From UQRS01 sp050946935 (GTDB taxonomy: Bacteria > Bacillota > Clostridia > Oscillospirales > Acutalibacteraceae), in the NCBI GenBank assembly GCA_050946935.1, contig JBMNVR010000014.1:1-64000 (forward strand): 64,000 nt of DNA, read 5' to 3'. Positions 59,303 to 64,000 of the stretch are shown here, in pieces. Each line of letters starts with the position of its first letter. The first letter of the stretch is position 1. The notes beneath the pieces are model-generated. The model was not told the DNA's origin. It searched no databases and saw nothing but the letters and a program-made list of their open reading frames with translations. The position numbers and the translations under genes are program-made.

Positions 59303-59684
59303 GCCGTTTTCGTTGCTTCAACGCAATGGCATTCCCCGAAGCGCGGGGATGCACACCTTACACGCCAATGCCGGGAACTTATTCGTTGGTAGCTTTGATG
59401 CTGCTGGCTTCGCTGAAAGCATAGGGCAGTTCCCCGCTGCCTTCTTTTTCCCGATGAACAAATCGTGGGCTCTTTACAAAAAATCTCTATATTTTTTTAG
59501 CTCCTATTTAACACCAGAAGGCCTGTCCCGCTTCGGCAGGGGGTATATGCGTCAGTTTGAACGGGCATTTGTCAAAAGACAAATTGACAGCAGCATAGCC
59601 GACAAGGAATACGAGCTGTACCAAAAGCAATCCCGGACGGGTTTACAAATCTGTTCCGATTTGCAGATAATCATAAATAAAAAA
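59303..59684 (+). other. Possible coding remnant between two AraC genes
   Basis: A frame from an ATG at 59454 begins MNKSWALYKK and contains SSYLTPEGLSRFGRGYMRQF and VKRQIDSSIADKEYELYQKQ, which look protein-like. It has no ribosome site and runs into a terminator hairpin without a stop before it. It may be the tail of a decayed gene; the family is unknown. Confidence 0.3.
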
Positions 59685-59717
59685 ACAGACTGCCGGGATG
59701 GCAATCCGGCAGTCTGT
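59685..59717. terminator. Terminator hairpin
   Basis: ACAGACTGCCGG (59685-59696) and CCGGCAGTCTGT (59706-59717) form a perfect 12-bp stem. The minus strand side has a run of T; the plus side has CCCTTTT. Confidence 0.8.
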
Positions 59718-59793
59718 TCCCTTTTCACTTATTGCATAAAATATATCATATATCGTAATTTTTTAATTATTTTTCGCTGCCATAAAAACAAAA

Positions 59794-59896
59794 TTACTCA
59801 TTTTGAAAAATGAAGTTACCTGTTTCGAGTAATGGACGAGATAATATTACTTAAATCGAGTAATAAATAGGCTTAATTTACCCGATCCGAGTAAAC
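59794..59896. repeat. Array of CGAGTAA sites at exact 31-bp spacing
   Basis: CGAGTAA occurs at 59826, 59857 and 59888, each preceded by AC eight bases earlier (59818, 59849, 59880), and an inverted TTACTCA lies at 59794. The spacing of 31 bp is close to three helical turns, which would place proteins on one DNA face. The array ends about 55 bp before the -35 of the second AraC gene. Confidence 0.8.
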
Positions 59897-59949
59897 TTGC
59901 TTCTCTTCTCTCCCTTCTTTCAAATCCCGAAATATTTGAAAAGTTTAGG

Positions 59950-59993
59950 TTGTTTTCAGACAGGTATTGTACTATAATTAAATTGTACAATAC
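59950..59993 (+). promoter_or_regulatory. Promoter and operator dyad of the second AraC gene
   Basis: TTGTTT (59950-59955) and TATAAT (59973-59978) are 17 bp apart. A perfect dyad, GTATTGTAC (59964-59972) and GTACAATAC (59985-59993), brackets the -10 and could be a repressor site. Confidence 0.65.
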
Positions 59994-60028
59994 TTTTGGC
60001 CTGTTGTGGAAAAAAGGAGGAATGCTTT

Positions 60029-60892
60029 ATGCCAACGGCATCCGCTTTGCAAGGACTCTCGACCGATATACTCGCCCAGTCGTTTGAGGCTAAGTACCAG
60101 CTTTCTCCCTATTTCAAAACCATGGCTTTCCACAGCCACGATTTTTATGAGATTTATATGTTCCTCTCCGGCAGCGTCAGCTATTATATTGAAAACGCGG
60201 GGTATACCCTCCATCCGGGCGACGTGCTGATTATCCCGCCGGGCAGTATGCATCGCCCGGTCAATACCGACCCCAACGCCGTGTATGAACGCTGCTACCT
60301 CTGGATCGGGCGGGACACCCTCCGTTCTCTGCAGGACACCGACTGCCCGTTTATCGAGATTTTGGAGACCTGCGCCGGCACCAATAATTACCTGATCCAT
60401 TTTGAGGGGGATCGTCTGCGGGAATTCCGGGGGTTTTTCGATAATATCATCGGTCTCGCCAGCACCAAAGATGACGCGTGGAACCTGGCTTGCCGCTCCT
60501 ATCTCACCCTTTTGTTTATCCGTATTTGTCAGGAGATTAAGTCGGGTCACAACATCACCGACCTCATCCATAAGAACGGCACCATCCCCAAGGTGATCGT
60601 CTATATCAACGAGCATATTACTGAGGATTTATCCCTCGACGGCCTGAGTGAGCAGTTTTTTATCAGCAAATACCATCTGATCCGGGAGTTTAAAAAGTAC
60701 ACCAACAGCACGCTGTACGCCTATATCCTCTCCAAGCGGATCATTCTGGCCAAGCACCTGATTCAACAGGGTGTCCCGCCGACCAAGGCTTGCTTTGCCA
60801 GCGGGTTCAATAATTATTCGAATTTTTACAAGGCCTTTCTGGCCGAGACCGGCATGACTCCCAAGGCCTTTGTCGCGACGACCTTGTATTGA
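60029..60892 (+). CDS. AraC-family transcriptional regulator
   Basis: The 287-residue protein has a cupin sensor domain (HSHDFYEIYMFLSGSVSYYIE, PGDVLIIPPGSMHRP) and a C-terminal AraC DNA-binding domain (LSLDGLSEQFFISKYHLIREFKKYT, then ACFASGFNNYSNFYKAFLAETGMTP). It differs from the upstream AraC and lies behind a repeat array and an operator dyad. The ATG at 60029 follows AAGGAGG by 8 nt; the ATG at 60022 is out of frame. Target genes are not evident. Confidence 0.9.
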   Translation: MPTASALQGLSTDILAQSFEAKYQLSPYFKTMAFHSHDFYEIYMFLSGSVSYYIENAGYTLHPGDVLIIPPGSMHRPVNTDPNAVYERCYLWIGRDTLRSLQDTDCPFIEILETCAGTNNYLIHFEGDRLREFRGFFDNIIGLASTKDDAWNLACRSYLTLLFIRICQEIKSGHNITDLIHKNGTIPKVIVYINEHITEDLSLDGLSEQFFISKYHLIREFKKYTNSTLYAYILSKRIILAKHLIQQGVPPTKACFASGFNNYSNFYKAFLAETGMTPKAFVATTLY

Positions 60893-60910
60893 CGAAAGGG
60901 TGGCTGACGT

Positions 60911-61329
60911 ATGAAAACAGCGGTGGTTTTTATACCTTCGGCGGCACGACCCGGATGTATGCCGCCAATCTGTCCAAGCGGCTGGGTGCTGATGTGTTCG
61001 AGGTGAAGGAGGCAAAAAAGCGCAACATCTTCACCGCTTTTTTCCCCGGCTGCACGCAGGCCATGCGGCAGGCGGCCGTCCCCCTTGCCGGAGGGGCGCC
61101 CGATCTTTCGGGATACGATCGGGTCATAATCGCCTGTCCGGTGTGGGCGGGCTTTCCCGCGCCGGCCTTTAATGCCATCCTCAAGCTGATCCCGGTGGGG
61201 AAAGAGGTGGCGGTGCACCTCCTCTCAGGCGGGGGCGAAACGCCCAAGGGGCGTCCGCTGGTTGAGGTACGTGTGGCTGATGAGAAGCTGCGAATGGTGG
61301 AATACCTCGATGTAAAAGCGGGGAAATAA
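60911..61329 (+). pseudogene. Flavodoxin-like protein gene with a one-base frameshift
   Basis: The ATG at 60911, after AAAGGGTGG, encodes MKTAVVF and then leaves frame at a run of five T (60927-60931). One extra T would join it to YTFGGTTRMYAANLSKRLGADVFEVKE, the typical FMN-binding start of a flavodoxin. The rest (CPVWAGFPAPAFNAIL, LLSGGGETPKG) fits the fold, about 140 residues in all. Either the gene is inactive, the shift is programmed, or there is a base-calling error. It starts 18 nt after the second AraC gene. Confidence 0.7.
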
Positions 61330-61433
61330 CGGCCGGAAAATTTGGACGGTCATCTGTTCGATCGGGCGGATAGAAACGGTTTGCTTTTTATTCTATCCGT
61401 ACGGGACAATGACCGTGCGTTGGCCTAAAAGAG

Positions 61434-61484
61434 AAAGCCGCCTTTCAGGGTTCGCGAAACCTGCGTCCTCTGAAAGGCGGCTTT
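61434..61484. terminator. Terminator hairpin before the glycosyltransferase
   Basis: AAAGCCGCCTTTCAG (61434-61448) pairs with CTGAAAGGCGGCTTT across a 21-nt loop. It can serve both convergent directions. Confidence 0.8.
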
Positions 61485-61569
61485 GTGTTCTGTTGCGTAG
61501 CATTGGATACCGTGGAATCCGGAATAATGCTTTCGAATATCTTTTTTCATCCCCGTCGGGGAGCAGCGT

Positions 61570-62517
61570 CTATTTTTTCAAAAACCGATCAATGATAAAC
61601 CGCGGTCGGCCCTTGACCTCGGCATAGATTTTGCCGATGTACTCTCCGACTACGCCGATGCACAGCAGTTGAATACCGCCGAGCAGCCAGATCGAGCAAA
61701 CAGTGGCTGTCCATCCGGCAACCGCGTTATGGGTGAAGTAGGAGATCAGGGCGTACAGCAGGCCGATCACGCTGAGTATGGATATGCAAATACCCAAATT
61801 GGAGATGATGGTCAGCGGCTTTACGCTGAAAGAGGTGATCCCGTCAATCGCGAAACTGAGCATTTTTTTAAGGGGATATTTTGACTCGCCCGCGAAACGC
61901 TCGGCCCGGTCGTAGTAGACGTAGTCGCTTTTGAAGCCGATTAGCGGTACCATCCCGCGGAGAAAGAGATTGACCTCCTTATATTCGGCGAGCGCGTCCA
62001 GCGCCCGGCGGCTCATCAAACGGTAGTCGGCGTGGTCATACACGACGTCGACCCCCATTTTTTTCATGAAGGCGTAAAATCCCCTGGCTGTCGTGCGCTT
62101 GAAGGCCGTGTCGGTTTCCCGCTTATTCCGCACGCCGTAGACGACGTCGCAGCCTTCGGCGTATTTTTCGACGAAGCGGTCGATGGCGTCGATGTCATCC
62201 TGCAAATCCGCGTCGAGGGAGATCACGCAGTCGGCAAAATCCTTCGCATGCATCAGGCCGGCCAGCAGCGCGTTCTGATGCCCCCGGTTGCGGGAAAGCT
62301 TGAGCCCGCAGACATAGGGGTTCTCCTTGTGAAATGCCTCGATCAGAGACCAGGTTTTATCCTTGCTGCCGTCGTCGACAAAGATCACGCGGCTTTGGAG
62401 AGAGATCGTAAGGTTCTGTGTCATGGCGTCCAGCTTTTCGGTCAGGCGACGCACCGTTTCGGGCAGAACTTCCTCTTCGTTATAACATGGGACGACCAGA
62501 TAAAGTATCGGCTGCAT
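61570..62517 (-). CDS. GT2 membrane glycosyltransferase (GtrB/DPMS-like)
   Basis: The 315-residue protein has a GT-A domain (LVVPCYNEEEVLPETV, FVDDGSKDKTW, SLDADLQDD with the DxD-type metal site, SRNRGHQNALLAG) and two C-terminal transmembrane helices (about 235-255 and 265-290), typical of polyprenyl-phosphate glucosyl- or mannosyl-transferases. It would act at the inner face of the membrane. It follows the PHP gene by 5 nt in one unit. Sugar and lipid acceptor are unknown. Confidence 0.9.
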   Translation of the reverse strand: MQPILYLVVPCYNEEEVLPETVRRLTEKLDAMTQNLTISLQSRVIFVDDGSKDKTWSLIEAFHKENPYVCGLKLSRNRGHQNALLAGLMHAKDFADCVISLDADLQDDIDAIDRFVEKYAEGCDVVYGVRNKRETDTAFKRTTARGFYAFMKKMGVDVVYDHADYRLMSRRALDALAEYKEVNLFLRGMVPLIGFKSDYVYYDRAERFAGESKYPLKKMLSFAIDGITSFSVKPLTIISNLGICISILSVIGLLYALISYFTHNAVAGWTATVCSIWLLGGIQLLCIGVVGEYIGKIYAEVKGRPRFIIDRFLKK

Positions 62518-62522
62518 AGGGC

Positions 62523-63215
62523 TTACTCCTTTTCTTGTCCGGGGATTTTCAGCCCGGAGATTTCACCATTTAAAAGCATCCGTGCCAGCTCGGCCGAGTC
62601 TTGCGGCAGTCTTTCCAGATAAATCCCGCCGGTGCAGAGATCCTCCCACTCATGGAAGTCGGAGCCGGACAGGCGAACGAGATGATTGGTCTCGGCAAAG
62701 GCCTCTGCCGTGTCGTTGTGGCTGTTGTGTCGGCCGTTGCCGTTGAATACCTCTACCCCGTGAAGGTCCTTCGGGTCGCGGGGAGAGCACATCGACCGGA
62801 AAGGATGCGCTTGTGCGAAAAAGAGGCCGTTTTGGTCCGCCAGCCGGCGGAAGACGGTCGGCGTCAGGTTGTACAGCTCCGGATGTTCCACAAGAAAAGT
62901 TCGGTCAATGCCGTAGACCAGGTGGTCGTTGAGGTTGTCGGTAAACCGCAGCTCCATCCCGAGGATAATCCGAAAGCCTGTCCCTTCAGCCGCCTTCACG
63001 GCCGAGTCGTAGCCCTTCAGCCATTTGTCGATTTTTTTCTCCCAGGAAAGGGAGTCCACCGCCTCCTCATAAAACCAGTCGCGGTAGTAGTGATCGGTCA
63101 CACAGATGCCGGCATAGCCGTGTTCGATATATTTCGGAATTGCCTCTTCCGCCGGAACCGAGCCGCAATGGCTGGTGACGGGGGTGTGATAGTGGGTTTC
63201 GAACAAATAGGACAT
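62523..63215 (-). CDS. PHP-domain metal-dependent phosphoesterase
   Basis: The 230-residue protein has the PHP metal-binding pattern: ETHYHTPVTSHCGS, GICVTDHYYRDW, GMELRF, AQAHPFR and SGSDFHEW. The family hydrolyses phosphate esters, including nucleotides and histidinol phosphate. Here the operon partner is a membrane glycosyltransferase, so a role in cell-surface sugar metabolism is possible. AGGTGA precedes the ATG at 63215. Confidence 0.87.
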   Translation of the reverse strand: MSYLFETHYHTPVTSHCGSVPAEEAIPKYIEHGYAGICVTDHYYRDWFYEEAVDSLSWEKKIDKWLKGYDSAVKAAEGTGFRIILGMELRFTDNLNDHLVYGIDRTFLVEHPELYNLTPTVFRRLADQNGLFFAQAHPFRSMCSPRDPKDLHGVEVFNGNGRHNSHNDTAEAFAETNHLVRLSGSDFHEWEDLCTGGIYLERLPQDSAELARMLLNGEISGLKIPGQEKE

Positions 63216-63334
63216 AGAAAACAGTTCACCTGACCTTCAATTTTTCAAATCATACCGCCAACTTAAAAAACTTTGGCATTTTGCCTCCCGGCGGGGAACG
63301 TCTGCGACGCCGTTTTTCAAACGGCCGGGCGAAT

Positions 63335-63478
63335 CTAACGCCTTTTTCGCAGAATCAGCAAAGAGGCGGCCGCCGCGACAAAGAGCAAGGCGGCCATCAG
63401 AAATCCGGCGTCCCCGGTTAAAGGGTTTGCCGCCGCGATACCGCTATGGAAAATCAAAAAAGCCGTGGCTGGAATCAT
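63335..63478 (-). CDS. Tiny ORF with NPxTG-like sorting tail
   Basis: The 47-codon frame encodes a product with NPLTGDAGFLMAALL, a hydrophobic helix and RKRR, the layout of a Gram-positive sortase signal. GAGG lies about 9 nt before the ATG. Its start overlaps the end of an uncertain upstream frame (63475-63831) by 4 bp (ATGA). It could be a real small protein, or the tail of a broken surface-protein gene. The 63216-63334 gap holds nothing clear. Confidence 0.35.
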   Translation of the reverse strand: MIPATAFLIFHSGIAAANPLTGDAGFLMAALLFVAAAASLLILRKRR

Positions 63479-63831
63479 AGAAATATACCTCGCGTCCACA
63501 CGATCGGACAAATCCTATCGGATGTTTTTGTGTTCTTCCGGTGGGTCGATTGCCTGTAGCTGTGCAGAATCAGCGCCCCGCCGGCAGAGGCGAGAAGAAT
63601 AAAGCCGCCTCCGGCACGTCCGCCAGAAATTTCTTTCCGTTCCCCCTCCCGCACGGCGAAAGGGGAGGCGTATGGGTGTTTTTGGATAAAAGCAGACCGT
63701 ATGGACTCCGCCGCGTCGGCGTAGATCATACAGCCGTCGCCCGCACACAAAAAATACCGGCCGTTCAGGATGGCGAAGTACCAATATCCGTCCGATGTGT
63801 ATAGTATACAATAGACCGTCTGCGATGTCAA
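63475..63831 (-). other. Open frame upstream of the NPxTG ORF, coding status uncertain
   Basis: A 118-codon frame includes GYWYFAILNGRYFLCAGDG and a hydrophobic FILLASAGGALIL stretch. Its only far-upstream start is a TTG that is itself the -35 box of the promoter at 63803-63831, so translation would have to begin later, for example at the ATG of MIYADAAES. I do not recognise it. Confidence 0.3.
63803..63831 (-). promoter_or_regulatory. Promoter just downstream of murC
   Basis: On the minus strand TTGACA (63826-63831) and TATACT (63803-63808) are 17 bp apart, starting 2 bp after the murC stop codon. Confidence 0.75.
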
Positions 63832-63833
63832 AT

Positions 63834-64000
63834 TCAGCCGGCGTGCGATTTGGAGAGCAAATCCCGGATTTTGTATGCGGCTTTATAAATATCGCCGCCT
63901 CCCATCGTGATGACAAGATCGCCCGGCCTTGCCTCCCGCGCGATGTAGTCGGCCACCTGGTCGAAGGTTTCCAGCACCAGGGCGTCGGACAGGCCGGCCG
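63834..64000 (-). CDS. murC: UDP-N-acetylmuramate--L-alanine ligase, C-terminal end
   Basis: Only the last 54 codons are in the window. They read AGLSDALVLETFDQVADYIA, then RPGDLVITMGGGDIYKAAYKI, the C-terminal Rossmann-like domain of Mur ligases; the spacing and GGGDIYK fit MurC best. MurC adds L-Ala to UDP-MurNAc in peptidoglycan synthesis. The call is limited by the small part seen. Confidence 0.75.
   Translation of the reverse strand, partial: AGLSDALVLETFDQVADYIAREARPGDLVITMGGGDIYKAAYKIRDLLSKSHAG

Noticed and set aside
59794..59896. CRISPR array
   Set aside because: The conserved unit is only about 9 bp, with three copies; spacers and repeats of CRISPR type are absent.
1..64000. tRNA or rRNA genes
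   Set aside because: I saw no convincing tRNA cloverleaf or rRNA segment, though a tRNA search by eye can miss genes.

Overview
The window looks like a chromosomal segment of an anaerobic Clostridia member, most likely an Oscillospirales/Ruminococcaceae-type gut or rumen polysaccharide degrader. The reasons are Gram-positive style Shine-Dalgarno sites and sigma-A promoters with 16-17 bp spacers, a redox repressor Rex, FMN and SAM-I riboswitches, the dapL branch of lysine synthesis, and seven secreted proteins carrying type I dockerin repeats. The species cannot be named from the sequence alone.

Layout. 1-3976: a truncated secreted F5/8C protein (minus) and a mannose-6-phosphate-isomerase-like protein with a kinase-like N-terminal domain (plus). 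4019-10850: aconitase, isocitrate dehydrogenase and Rex, then tcdA, a diacylglycerol-kinase-like enzyme and a small P-loop kinase. 10851-11470: remnant of a serine recombinase. 11469-18594: galE, purB, and a MarR regulator with a heterodimeric ABC exporter. 18618-28521 (minus): a two-component system, a DUF5655-like protein, two large GH76 (alpha-1,6-mannanase-type) dockerin proteins and comM. 28793-31171: folE-folP-folB-folK. 31221-35478: four secreted dockerin proteins, of which three are paralogues of unknown function and one resembles a caspase/CHAT-type cysteine peptidase; promoter and 3'-end segments are duplicated among them. 35493-43710: rpsO-pnp, proB-proA, two small genes, FMN riboswitch-ribU and SAM riboswitch-metK. 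43711-45480: two likely non-coding RNA loci, the larger about 660 nt with its own promoter and terminator. 45484-53195: CarD-like regulator, carA, an in-frame carB-dapF fusion and dapL. 53196-54041: a gene-free island of strong palindromes. 54042-60892: a dockerin-bearing GH2 enzyme divergent from an AraC regulator, then a second AraC gene behind an array of 31-bp-spaced repeats. 60911-64000: a frameshifted flavodoxin gene, a GT2 glycosyltransferase, a PHP phosphoesterase, a tiny NPxTG-tailed ORF and the end of murC.

How it fits together. The secreted GH76 and GH2 enzymes would release mannose- and galactose-type sugars; the PMI-like protein and GalE could feed such sugars into central metabolism. 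The dockerins imply docking to a cohesin scaffold, but no cohesin is encoded here. Housekeeping operons (TCA-type glutamate synthesis, folate, proline, SAM, carbamoyl phosphate, lysine/DAP) surround this accessory material.

Most worth following up: the large orphan RNA at 44735-45395, the secreted dockerin/peptidase cluster at 31221-35478, the carB-dapF fusion, the PMI-kinase-like fusion, and the 31-bp repeat array before the second AraC gene. All functional calls rest on reading the sequence by eye; no database search was run.
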